A stretch of DNA of 7,831 bases from Bacteroidota bacterium (GTDB lineage: Bacteria; Bacteroidota; Bacteroidia; Chitinophagales; UBA10324). Below the pieces are notes generated by a model, which was not told the origin of the DNA, searched no databases, and saw only the letters and a list, made by a program, of their open reading frames with translations. The stretch's first letter is position 1; each line of letters starts with the position of its first letter. Position numbers and translations under genes: made by a program. Shown in pieces: positions 1 to 6,314 of this stretch. The stretch spans positions 1 to 7,831 of the forward strand of contig DMRR01000188.1 in the NCBI GenBank assembly GCA_003455275.1, in the 5' to 3' direction.

Positions 1-842
1 AAAACTAAAATGATGCTGAACACCATCATGTTCTTCTTTGATTCACGAAGCGTGCGAACTGAAATATTTTTCTGCATCATTTCCTGATCGAGCCCTGTCA
101 TTGCGATGGTGACAAATGCACCGCCTATTATCTGCTTAAGAAAAAAGTTGTCAGCTTTCCAATTATCAATTTGAAAAGTTTGCGTGAATCCTTCTGCATG
201 TATGGCCTGCAATAATTCAGCGAAAGAAAAATTCAATTCATGTGCTATAAGATAGATGGTAATGATAAGCGCGAGAATCATTCCTGTGGTCTGTAACATA
301 TCTGTCCAAACAATTGTTTTAACTCCACCATTGAATGTATAAAGTAAAATCATGAACAGAATAACCATAACTGTGAGTGCAAAAGGAATTTGCATTGCAT
401 CTAAAACTGAATGTTGCAGCACCATTAGAACTAAATAAATTCTGATGGATGCACCCAGTGTTCGTGAAAGAAGAAAAAAAGAAGCGCCGGTTTTATATGC
501 AGCAACACCAAATCGATTTTGCAGGTATGAATAAATACTGGTGAGATTAAGCCGGTAATAAAGCGGCAGCAGGACAAATGCAACTACGAAATATCCTAGG
601 AAATATCCTATCACCACCTGCATATACATAAAGTGATTTTTAAATACATCGCCTGGCACGCTCATAAAGGTGACTCCGCTAAGCGAGGTGCCAATCATTC
701 CATAAGCGACAATTAACCACGGAGATTTTTTACTTCCCAGAAAAAAATCATGATTGCCTGCTTTTCGTGAAGTCCACCAGGCAATAAACAGAAGCACTAA
801 AAAATATAGTGCGATACATGCAACAATAATTTGGGGACTCAA
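1..842 (-). CDS. Sodium:solute symporter (SSS family), 3' end cut by window edge
   Basis: This is an inner-membrane Na+-coupled solute transporter of the SSS family; the substrate cannot be told from sequence. I translated 280 N-terminal residues with no stop, and the C-terminus lies beyond position 1. Visible parts are a first helix at about residues 5-23 and the motif GTSLSGVTF at 51-59, in the discontinuous helix that helps form the Na+/substrate site. Further hydrophobic helices follow, then TFNGGVKTIVWTDMLQ and, near the edge, TGLDQEMMQKN, a signature I associate with Bacteroidota members of the family. The chosen start is TTG at 842-840. The reading frame is open upstream only to a TGA at 869-867 and contains no ATG or GTG, while the next in-frame ATG (residue 49) would remove the first helix. 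An AGAGGA stretch at 862-867 lies about 19 bases upstream, too far for a normal ribosome site. The gene sits 13 bases behind the DUF6089-like gene, so co-transcription is likely. The family call is firm; the start is moderately certain. Confidence 0.9.
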   Translation of the reverse strand, partial: MSPQIIVACIALYFLVLLFIAWWTSRKAGNHDFFLGSKKSPWLIVAYGMIGTSLSGVTFMSVPGDVFKNHFMYMQVVIGYFLGYFVVAFVLLPLYYRLNLTSIYSYLQNRFGVAAYKTGASFFLLSRTLGASIRIYLVLMVLQHSVLDAMQIPFALTVMVILFMILLYTFNGGVKTIVWTDMLQTTGMILALIITIYLIAHELNFSFAELLQAIHAEGFTQTFQIDNWKADNFFLKQIIGGAFVTIAMTGLDQEMMQKNISVRTLRESKKNMMVFSIILV

Positions 843-855
843 TATTCTGGAATGT

Positions 856-1731
856 TTATTTTCCTCTCAATGACGGACATTCGTCTGGATTCAAACCATG
901 GAGTTCCATCCATCTCCGGCTGTGTGCAATGGTGTATGTGATTGTAATACCTGGAAAAAAATACCAATCTTTTTTTGATGGATCGCCACGCATTTGTCCT
1001 TTGGAGAAGTGCTGTTTCATGCTGTCACCTACCACTTCAAAACTACGGTCACTCAGATCCAGAGCAAGTTGTCCTTTCTCTGCCAGCATAGCCGCACGGT
1101 CAGGAAATGAGGTGCTGACATCGTCGAGGTAATCAGTAAAAGTTTTTCTAAGCGCACAGTCAGCGGTTACTGACCAATGTTCGCTCAACCGAACCTTTAC
1201 ACCAAGACCAAGCGGAATGCATAATTGAGTAAGACGATATGGGGGACGGTTTCTATAGATAGATAATCCCTGACCTTCAGTTCCAATTTCCTGAAGGTTG
1301 TACCATTGTCCCTGGTAATATGCCTGCGGGTTAAAATGAAAGAACCCAAGGCCAGCCTCAACAAATGGGGTAAAGTTTTTTTGATATCGATCACCCTGCC
1401 ATCCCAGAATATTGAATTCGCCAATCAAGCTTGCTTCAATAATCTGAGTACGGAAAGATAAATTTCTGCGAATGCGAAAAGGTTGACCAAGATTGTTTCG
1501 GGCATCGGCGCCGGTAATTTCTCCGGTTGTAATTGCACCGCGCCAATTAAAATTCCAATTCACATTGTATTTATAAACCAAACCTGCGCTCCAGTGGGTT
1601 TCACTCGGTGCAAATGCAACCGGAGATAAGTCTCCAAGATAATTTGTCACTCCACCAAAAACACCGATTTCGGTTCGCTGAGCATAGAGCTGACCGGAGC
1701 AGAAAAGCAGAAGAATAAATATTTTTTTCAT
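856..1731 (-). CDS. DUF6089-like outer-surface/outer-membrane protein
   Basis: This 291-residue exported protein has no known biochemical function. It begins with a clear Sec signal peptide (MKKIFILLLFCSGQLYA, cleavage before Q18). The mature part starts with EIGVFGGVTNYLGDL, followed by alternating aromatic/polar strands typical of a small outer-membrane beta-barrel. Its middle carries FVEAGLGFFHFNPQAYY and GTEGQGL, and later RKTFTDYLDDVS. I recognise these as hallmarks of the Bacteroidota DUF6089 family, whose members are about this length. The ATG at 1731 is the natural start because it opens the signal peptide. The last codons run straight into the symporter gene 13 bases on, suggesting one transcript. 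A possible promoter lies just upstream (1749-1778). Surface or outer-membrane location is inferred from the signal peptide and strand pattern; no function should be assumed from the neighbouring transporter. Confidence 0.85.
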   Translation of the reverse strand: MKKIFILLLFCSGQLYAQRTEIGVFGGVTNYLGDLSPVAFAPSETHWSAGLVYKYNVNWNFNWRGAITTGEITGADARNNLGQPFRIRRNLSFRTQIIEASLIGEFNILGWQGDRYQKNFTPFVEAGLGFFHFNPQAYYQGQWYNLQEIGTEGQGLSIYRNRPPYRLTQLCIPLGLGVKVRLSEHWSVTADCALRKTFTDYLDDVSTSFPDRAAMLAEKGQLALDLSDRSFEVVGDSMKQHFSKGQMRGDPSKKDWYFFPGITITYTIAHSRRWMELHGLNPDECPSLRGK

Positions 1732-1748
1732 TAGTTATTTTTCTGTGT

Positions 1749-1778
1749 CAAATCTAAGAGCATATTAATTGGAGCGAA
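1749..1778 (-). promoter_or_regulatory. Candidate Bacteroidota-type promoter for the DUF6089-symporter unit
   Basis: On the minus strand TAGATTTG (1756-1749) matches the Bacteroidota -7 consensus TAnnTTTG exactly. Eighteen bases upstream is TTCG (1778-1775), one mismatch from the -33 element TTTG. Transcription would begin around 1742-1745, giving a very short leader before the ATG at 1731. It is the best promoter match I found in the window. Only a motif match supports it, and such octamers occur by chance in AT-rich DNA. Confidence 0.35.
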
Positions 1779-1844
1779 GAGCACTTTTCCACGAATGAGA
1801 AATTGATGTGGCAATATTGAATGCATAGGGGAGAAATAACATTT

Positions 1845-2264
1845 TTAGATTTCTTTAACAAAATGATGAGAAGAAATTTTGAACCCTTTGTTGAGATAAA
1901 GACGATGCGCATCAAAGCGCTGATCCCCTGAGTCCAGAGTTATTTTTTTTAACCCTGAATTTCGGCCCAGCTCAAATACAAAATCAAGCAACCGGCTTCC
2001 GTAACCTTTTCCTCTGTGTTGAGGCAGGGTAGTTAAATCATCTATATAAAAATGTTTTCCGGCATGCAGAAACTGAAGATAGCGAAACCCAATGGCAGAA
2101 ACAGCTTTTCCATCAATCTCAATATAGGCGAGGCGATAACCCTCATTCATCATTGTGAGAATAAGTGAAACAAAATTTTCTTTTATCAAATGAGGCCTTA
2201 ATCCATGAATGACTTCAAAACATTTTGAAATTTCTTCTTCTGATTTTGCTTCTTGAATGTTCAT
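1845..2264 (-). CDS. GNAT family N-acetyltransferase
   Basis: This 139-residue cytoplasmic enzyme is predicted to transfer an acetyl group from acetyl-CoA to an amine; the acceptor is unknown. The acetyl-CoA pyrophosphate-binding loop (motif A) is visible as QHRGKGYG at residues 82-89, preceded by the beta-4 strand FYIDDLTTLP. Downstream are a LDSG turn and an AHRLYLNKGF stretch that matches the family's C-terminal motif B region. Length is typical for a single GNAT domain. I start it at ATG 2264-2262 rather than at an upstream codon of the same frame (2321). The 19 extra residues would lie wholly inside the preceding gene, and this ATG overlaps that gene's TGA as ATGA. That overlap implies translational coupling to the SRPBCC gene. 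The closest resemblance, from memory, is to small GNATs with a DDL...LDSG layout. Confidence 0.9.
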   Translation of the reverse strand: MNIQEAKSEEEISKCFEVIHGLRPHLIKENFVSLILTMMNEGYRLAYIEIDGKAVSAIGFRYLQFLHAGKHFYIDDLTTLPQHRGKGYGSRLLDFVFELGRNSGLKKITLDSGDQRFDAHRLYLNKGFKISSHHFVKEI

Positions 2265-2680
2265 TTGATTTTCTTGTTTTTGAAATATTCCTTCATTGGA
2301 GCGAAATAATAATCTTTCCATCCGCTCTTGTAATTTTTTGCCTGGGGTGCCGGAATATTGGTGTGAGTCAAAATAATTTCTGTGCCTTTCCCTTTTTTCT
2401 TTAAAACAATTTCAAGAATAGAATCTTCTGAATCATCAGGAAATTCTTCAGTACGCCATGAGTGCAGTATGCGCCTGTTATTTTCCAGATCAAGAATTTT
2501 TCCGCTGATGTAATTGTCCCATGCAGTGAACTTTGAATTTAACCTGGAAGAAATTTTAGCCTTGCCACCGGTAAATAAGCTGTGTTCCTTACTGTTGAGC
2601 CAGGCATTGTATATCTGTTCAGGTGATGAAGGAATTATAGCTTTCAATTTGATTTTTTCTTTCAATTTTATGTTAGCCAT
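2261..2680 (-). CDS. SRPBCC / AHSA1-like domain protein
   Basis: This 139-residue soluble protein belongs to the START-like SRPBCC superfamily, close to the Activator of Hsp90 ATPase homologue 1 (AHSA1) group. Such domains form a deep hydrophobic pocket for lipids or other small ligands; no ligand is identifiable here. Family marks are the N-terminal strand followed by PEQIYNAWLNSKEHSLFTG (residues 20-38), then AWDNYISGKI, the ILHSWRTEEFPDD stretch near the middle, and GWKDYYFAPMKEYF near the end. The whole domain is present and of normal length. The ATG at 2680 precedes the first strand and has no Shine-Dalgarno sequence, usual for Bacteroidota. Its stop codon overlaps the start of the GNAT gene. 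It is divergent from the cyclase gene across about 109 AT-rich bases. The domain call is firm; the cellular role is unknown. Confidence 0.88.
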   Translation of the reverse strand: MANIKLKEKIKLKAIIPSSPEQIYNAWLNSKEHSLFTGGKAKISSRLNSKFTAWDNYISGKILDLENNRRILHSWRTEEFPDDSEDSILEIVLKKKGKGTEIILTHTNIPAPQAKNYKSGWKDYYFAPMKEYFKNKKIK

Positions 2681-2763
2681 TCTTTATGATTTTATAACTG
2701 AGAATTAAAAATACATATGTAAAATAAAATTGAATTAAAAAATAAAGACTAAAAAAATCTGAA

Positions 2764-2791
2764 ATAGATTTCTTATTTTGTTGAAATCTAT
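2764..2791. promoter_or_regulatory. Perfect 9-bp inverted repeat overlapping the cyclase start codon
   Basis: ATAGATTTC (2764-2772) and GAAATCTAT (2783-2791) are exact reverse complements separated by ten bases, and the second arm contains the first two bases of the ATG at 2790. The spacer holds TTATTTTG, a one-mismatch copy of the Bacteroidota -7 element. The site could act as a dimeric operator or as an mRNA hairpin hiding the start codon. The low-GC arms make a strong RNA hairpin unlikely. The repeat is directly visible; its function is inferred. Confidence 0.45.
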
Positions 2792-4106
2792 GTTGGCATT
2801 AGCAAAGTATTTTCCATCTCTTCCAAATTTGCATCGGGTATTTATTTCTCTATTCTTATTATTCACTATTTCAATTCCCGGGCTGGCTTCAGTAAAAACT
2901 AAAATCGATTCATTAGAACATCTACTTTTTATAGCAAACAATGATTCTACCAAGGTCGATTTCATGAATCAAATTGCATATGAAGCTTTTAAAGATGGAG
3001 ATTTGAAACTTCAGCAAAGAGCATTAAAGTATAATTCGGAGGCTATTTCACTTTCGAGGGAAATCTCATATAAAAAAGGACTCGCTGAAGGGTTACTGCA
3101 AATGGGCAAATTTCAAATCAGCAATCAGCATGATTACAGCAATGCAACTTCAAATTTTTATTCAGCAAAAACAATTTATGAATCTATCAACGACAGCTTT
3201 GGATTATCTAAATGTCAAATGCAACTGGGGTTGATCAGTTATTTACTACAATACTATCAGGATGCGATCAAATGTTTTGATGAAGCCCTAAAACTCTACA
3301 AGCATCGCGATATACAAAATGCGATGTCCAATTACCTGATTGCTTTGTCTTATATTGAATTAAATGAATATGACAATGCTCACCGTTTTTTTAATAATGC
3401 TATTTCAATTTATGAATCACTCATGGATCCTGACAATAAAAAACACGGACTGATTCAGTGCTATACTTATTTGGGAAAAATGAATGTGCGAATGGGAAAT
3501 ATTGATGAGGCATTTAAGTGCTTTGATAAAGTTCGCTCCTTCCCCGGATATGATTCTGATGTTCAAACTGTGGGCAGACTTCTGTCAATTGAAGCTGGCG
3601 CATATTTAAAATTAAATGATATTGAGAAAACAATTTCTATCGGGTTGCAAGCGCACGACCTTGGTGAGAAATATGATGATGAAATTACTTTAACTGAAGC
3701 TGATGTTCATTTATCAAAAGCATTTGAATTAAAAGGAGATTATAAAAAATCATTCTATTTTTTACAGGAACTGAAGGAGTTGAATGATTCATTGTTTTCA
3801 AGCAATTCTGCCCAGCGGGTTGCAGAAACCAAGAGCAAGTTTGAATATGAAAAACAGCTATTGATTGAAAAGCAGCAACAGGAAAAATTGAGTGTAATTT
3901 CTCAGAAGGAAATAGAAAAGCAGAAAATCATTCGTAACTCAACCTTTGTTGTGTTGAGTGCGGCAATCATCTTTCTTGTTTTTGTTTATATGCAGCGCCG
4001 AAGATTGAGTATTGAAAAGCAGAGAGGAGAAAACCTGCTGCTCAATATTCTTCCTTCAAAAGTTGCTGAAGAATTAAAAACCTCCGGTGGTATGCATGCC
4101 GAGTAA
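2790..4106 (+). CDS. Sensor half of the cyclase: signal peptide, TPRs, coiled coil, membrane helix
   Basis: This 438-residue open frame lacks any catalytic domain. From the ATG at 2790 it reads an N-terminal signal or anchor segment (about residues 1-34, hydrophobic core FISLFLLFTISIPGLAS). Six or seven TPR helical pairs follow (about 56-325; for example YYQDAIKCFDEALKLY and NIDEAFKCFDKV). Then come a Gln/Glu/Lys-rich coiled coil (about 335-380), a membrane helix (about 382-401, STFVVLSAAIIFLVFVY), a basic stop-transfer stretch MQRRR and the coupling helix ENLLLNILPSKVAEELK. It ends at TAA 4104-4106, just short of the cyclase domain. The TPRs would face the periplasm and signal across the membrane. 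I prefer the ATG at 2790 to in-frame TTG codons at 2778 and 2781. If made alone, the product would be a sensor without output. Confidence 0.75.
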   Translation: MLALAKYFPSLPNLHRVFISLFLLFTISIPGLASVKTKIDSLEHLLFIANNDSTKVDFMNQIAYEAFKDGDLKLQQRALKYNSEAISLSREISYKKGLAEGLLQMGKFQISNQHDYSNATSNFYSAKTIYESINDSFGLSKCQMQLGLISYLLQYYQDAIKCFDEALKLYKHRDIQNAMSNYLIALSYIELNEYDNAHRFFNNAISIYESLMDPDNKKHGLIQCYTYLGKMNVRMGNIDEAFKCFDKVRSFPGYDSDVQTVGRLLSIEAGAYLKLNDIEKTISIGLQAHDLGEKYDDEITLTEADVHLSKAFELKGDYKKSFYFLQELKELNDSLFSSNSAQRVAETKSKFEYEKQLLIEKQQQEKLSVISQKEIEKQKIIRNSTFVVLSAAIIFLVFVYMQRRRLSIEKQRGENLLLNILPSKVAEELKTSGGMHAE

Positions 4107-4124
4107 TATGACCTTGTTACTGTA

Positions 4125-4658
4125 TTGTTTACTGACTTCAAAGATTTTACGCGCCTCTCTGCCAGAATGAATGCAACCGAACTTGTTGCGGAAATAAATT
4201 TTTACTTCAGTGCATTTGATGCAATCATCTCAAAATATAAAATTGAAAAAATAAAAACCATTGGCGACGCTTACATGTGTGTGAGCGGTGTTCCGGTTCA
4301 AAATCTTAGTCATGCTGTAGATATTGTAAATGCTGCCCGTGAAATACAAATGTTAGTGAACAGAACAGCTGATGAGCGTATAGCAGAGGGTAAACCATTC
4401 TTTGAAATCCGCTGTGGAGTGCATTCAGGTCCGGTGGTGGCGGGAGTAGTGGGCGTAACCAAATTTGCATATGATATCTGGGGCGATACCGTGAATATTG
4501 CTTCAAGAATGGAGTCAACCAGTGAAACGGGGAAAATAAATATTTTAGGAACTACTTATGAATTAATCAAGCACAAGTTCAATTGTACATATCGCGGTAA
4601 ATTAGATGTTAAAAACCACGGTCAGTTCGATATGTATTTTGTAGATGATGTAAAGTAG
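4125..4658 (+). CDS. Catalytic half: class III adenylate cyclase domain without its own start
   Basis: This region encodes a complete class III nucleotide cyclase domain, which makes cAMP from ATP as a homodimer. The metal-binding aspartates are the D of FTDF (4134-4136) and of IGDAYM (4266-4268). The purine-selecting pair is Lys (4254-4256, in KIKTIGD) and Asp (4473-4475, in YDIWG), the ATP-specific combination rather than the Glu/Cys-type pair of guanylate cyclases. Transition-state Asn (4494-4496) and Arg (4506-4508) lie in TVNIASRME. Homologous coding begins earlier, at 4107, immediately after the internal stop. The listed start is a TTG encoding the Leu of VLFTDF and is only nominal. The first in-frame ATG (4167) would drop the first metal Asp, and no ribosome site is visible, so independent translation of an active domain looks unlikely. 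It ends at TAG, seven bases from convergent thiL. Confidence 0.75.
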   Translation: MFTDFKDFTRLSARMNATELVAEINFYFSAFDAIISKYKIEKIKTIGDAYMCVSGVPVQNLSHAVDIVNAAREIQMLVNRTADERIAEGKPFFEIRCGVHSGPVVAGVVGVTKFAYDIWGDTVNIASRMESTSETGKINILGTTYELIKHKFNCTYRGKLDVKNHGQFDMYFVDDVK

Positions 4659-4665
4659 GTATTGT

Positions 4666-5709
4666 TTACTTTTTAAATTGATTCCAGCCTTGCGCAATCA
4701 GATCATGAATCTGATTTCCCTTTGTCACTAATTTTTTTCCCATGCTTTCATGAGTAATATGTCCGATCACTGATATATCAGGATGATCTTTTACTTTTTC
4801 ATAATCACTTTGCTTGATGGTGAATAACAATTCATAATCTTCTCCGCCGCTTAAAGCGCAGGTAACTGGATCAATATTAAACTTCAGTGCCTGGTTATAG
4901 GTTTCTTCAGCCATTGGTATTTTTTCTTCATAAACTGTGCATCCGGTTTTAGAGTCTTCGCATAGGTGTAATAATTCAGAAGAGAGACCATCTGAAATAT
5001 CAATCATTGAAGTAGGAACAACATTTATTTTTTCCAGAAGCTCAATAATGTCTTTTCGGGCTTCCGGTTTAAGCTGCCTGCCCACGATATATTGTTGTTG
5101 TTCCAGGTTCGGCTGAATGCTTGGGTTTTCTAAAAAAATTCTTTTTTCTCTTTCAAGAATTTGTAACCCCAGGTAGGCTCCGCCAAGATCGCCGCTTACG
5201 CAGATTAAATCATTCTCTGCAGCTGTGCTTCTCAATACGATTTTTTTCTCATCCACTTCGCCAATTGCTGTAACCGAAATCAGCATTCCTTTTGTGCTAT
5301 TGCTGGTATCGCCTCCAATCAGGTCAACCCCATATTGTTCGCATGCATGGTAAATGCCTTCATAAAGATCATGAATGGCTTCAACTGAAAAACGATTGCT
5401 GAATGCAATTGAAATCAGAATCTGTTTTGGAGTGGCATTCATGGCATATACATCTGATAAATTGACGACAACTGATTTATAACCCAGATGTTTTAAAGGA
5501 ACATAAGCCAGATCAAAATGAATTCCTTCAATGAGCAGGTCAGTGGTGATCACTGATTTCATGTTTTTGAAATCAATTACTGCCGCATCATCACCTATAC
5601 CAATTTTGCTTGATTCGTTTTTCAGTTTAAAATTCTTGGTCAGATATTTTATCAAACCAAATTCTCCAAGCTCGCTTATTTCTGTCCTGCTTTCTGAGTT
5701 TGCTTCCAT
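4666..5709 (-). CDS. thiL: Thiamine-monophosphate kinase
   Basis: ThiL phosphorylates thiamine monophosphate with ATP to give thiamine diphosphate, the last step of cofactor synthesis, in the cytoplasm. From ATG 5709 the protein is 347 residues, normal for the family. Diagnostic motifs appear in order: ELGEFGLI (14-20), the Mg-ATP GDDAAVI (39-45), TTDLLIEGIHFD (55-66), VNLSDVYAMNA (82-92), GGDTS (132-136), VSGDLGGAYLGLQ (171-183), MIDISDGLSSEL (235-246) and SGGEDYELLFT (287-297). All are intact. The frame stays open upstream to a TTG at 5736, but the nine extra residues resemble nothing and the ATG gives the expected N-terminus. No other thiamine gene is adjacent, so it stands alone here. It converges on the cyclase gene with a seven-base gap and is divergent from the YcxB-like gene across 95 bases. 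No TPP riboswitch is visible in that gap. Confidence 0.96.
   Translation of the reverse strand: MEANSESRTEISELGEFGLIKYLTKNFKLKNESSKIGIGDDAAVIDFKNMKSVITTDLLIEGIHFDLAYVPLKHLGYKSVVVNLSDVYAMNATPKQILISIAFSNRFSVEAIHDLYEGIYHACEQYGVDLIGGDTSNSTKGMLISVTAIGEVDEKKIVLRSTAAENDLICVSGDLGGAYLGLQILEREKRIFLENPSIQPNLEQQQYIVGRQLKPEARKDIIELLEKINVVPTSMIDISDGLSSELLHLCEDSKTGCTVYEEKIPMAEETYNQALKFNIDPVTCALSGGEDYELLFTIKQSDYEKVKDHPDISVIGHITHESMGKKLVTKGNQIHDLIAQGWNQFKK
4696..4716 (+). terminator. Perfect 8-bp hairpin just past the cyclase stop, inside thiL
   Basis: AATCAGAT (4696-4703) and ATCTGATT (4709-4716) are exact reverse complements around a five-base loop. The hairpin lies 38 bases beyond the cyclase TAG, where a terminator is expected because the convergent thiL gene leaves only seven bases between stop codons. 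It is followed by pyrimidine-rich DNA (TCCCTTTG), with a seven-T run only at 4732-4738. It is therefore not a textbook intrinsic terminator and may simply be chance within thiL coding sequence. Confidence 0.25.
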
Positions 5710-5804
5710 GCCGGCGAAATTAATTTGATGCAGCAAGTTTGATCCATTTTTAAATTCTTATTACGAACCTGAAATGCTCAGTCAATCTGAAATATTTTCG
5801 CCGA

Positions 5805-6314
5805 ATGAATCCAATCAAAATAATATTTACTTACTCTGCACAGAATCTTCAGCGAGCAAATGTTCTGCATTACAAAATGAACTACCCTGTTCGCGGAAAA
5901 ATTCTTTTATGGTTTGGCGTGTTGCTGATCTGGACGGGGTTACTGTTTTTCTATTTCAATCGAGAATCGGGTAATTACCTGATGAGTTATACCTTTCTTG
6001 CATATGGTGCAATAGTTATCCTGCTTCATTTTTATATCATGCGCACCTTAGGCAGCAGGCTATTTCGCCGTCACAAAAACAGAGTGCTGCCAATTGATAT
6101 TCAGATTGATTCTGAAAAAATTTATTTCTCTGCCAATGAAAATCAGGCAACCGTTGCCTGGAATGAAATTCTTAAAGCCTGCATCGGTACAGATGTTATA
6201 TTGCTTTATATAACTAAAATGAGTTTCTATATTTTTCCTAAAGAAAATTTTTCAGGGAATGATTTTGAAACTTTCACAGCCCTGGTTAAAGAAAAAGTAA
6301 AAGAAATTAAATAG
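5805..6314 (+). CDS. YcxB-like membrane protein
   Basis: This 169-residue protein of unknown function has two predicted membrane helices, at about residues 33-51 (ILLWFGVLLIWTGLLFFYF) and 58-79 (YLMSYTFLAYGAIVILLHF). A short basic loop (RLFRRHKNR) and a cytoplasmic C-terminal domain follow. That domain has the pattern I associate with the YcxB-like C-terminal domain (PF14317): strands around EKIYFSANE, a conserved Trp in VAWNEILKA, then ILLYITKMSFYIFPKENF, and a terminal helix. The layout of a helical pair plus a small PH-like beta domain fits the family's usual length. The ATG at 5805 is the first plausible start and has no ribosome site. It is divergent from thiL, and its last eight bases overlap the 3' end of rnhB on the other strand. 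No biochemical role is known or suggested by context. Confidence 0.8.
   Translation: MNPIKIIFTYSAQNLQRANVLHYKMNYPVRGKILLWFGVLLIWTGLLFFYFNRESGNYLMSYTFLAYGAIVILLHFYIMRTLGSRLFRRHKNRVLPIDIQIDSEKIYFSANENQATVAWNEILKACIGTDVILLYITKMSFYIFPKENFSGNDFETFTALVKEKVKEIK

Larger units (their letters stand above)
2790..4658 (+). pseudogene. TPR-sensor class III adenylate cyclase, interrupted by an in-frame stop
   Basis: This entry spans the whole locus, 623 codons in one frame: 621 sense codons, an internal TAA (4104-4106) and a terminal TAG. Both halves belong to one architecture: signal peptide, TPR sensor, coiled coil, one membrane helix, coupling helix and cyclase domain. The frame resumes at once with YDLVTVLFTDF, the normal N-terminal strand of a cyclase domain, so nothing else has been lost. 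A single substitution (for example CAA or AAA to TAA) would explain the stop. TAA also ends five other genes here, so it is a normal stop in this genome. The alternatives are a recent nonsense mutation, a base-call error, or readthrough that makes a full-length enzyme. Confidence 0.65.

Noticed and set aside
588..611. Near-perfect tandem 12-base repeat (GAAATATCCTA twice) within the symporter gene.
   Set aside because: It encodes GYFLGYF in a membrane helix, where repeated Gly-Tyr-Phe codons are expected; no sign of a mobile or regulatory repeat.
929..1424. Open frames of 67 and 75 codons overlapping the DUF6089 gene in other frames.
   Set aside because: They have no family resemblance and are fully covered by a well-supported gene.
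2713..2720. ACATATGT palindrome in the divergent promoter region.
   Set aside because: A single 8-base palindrome in AT-rich DNA is expected by chance and has no partner site.
2778..2789. Earlier TTG start for the cyclase, adding four residues.
   Set aside because: It lies within the spacer of the inverted repeat, and the ATG at 2790 gives a complete signal peptide without it.
4104..4106. Reassignment of TAA to an amino acid in this organism.
   Set aside because: TAA terminates the DUF6089, GNAT, thiL, rnhB and transglycosylase genes at their expected ends, so the code is standard.
5710..5736. Earlier TTG start for thiL, adding nine residues.
   Set aside because: The extra residues are not part of the ThiL fold, and an ATG at 5709 is available.
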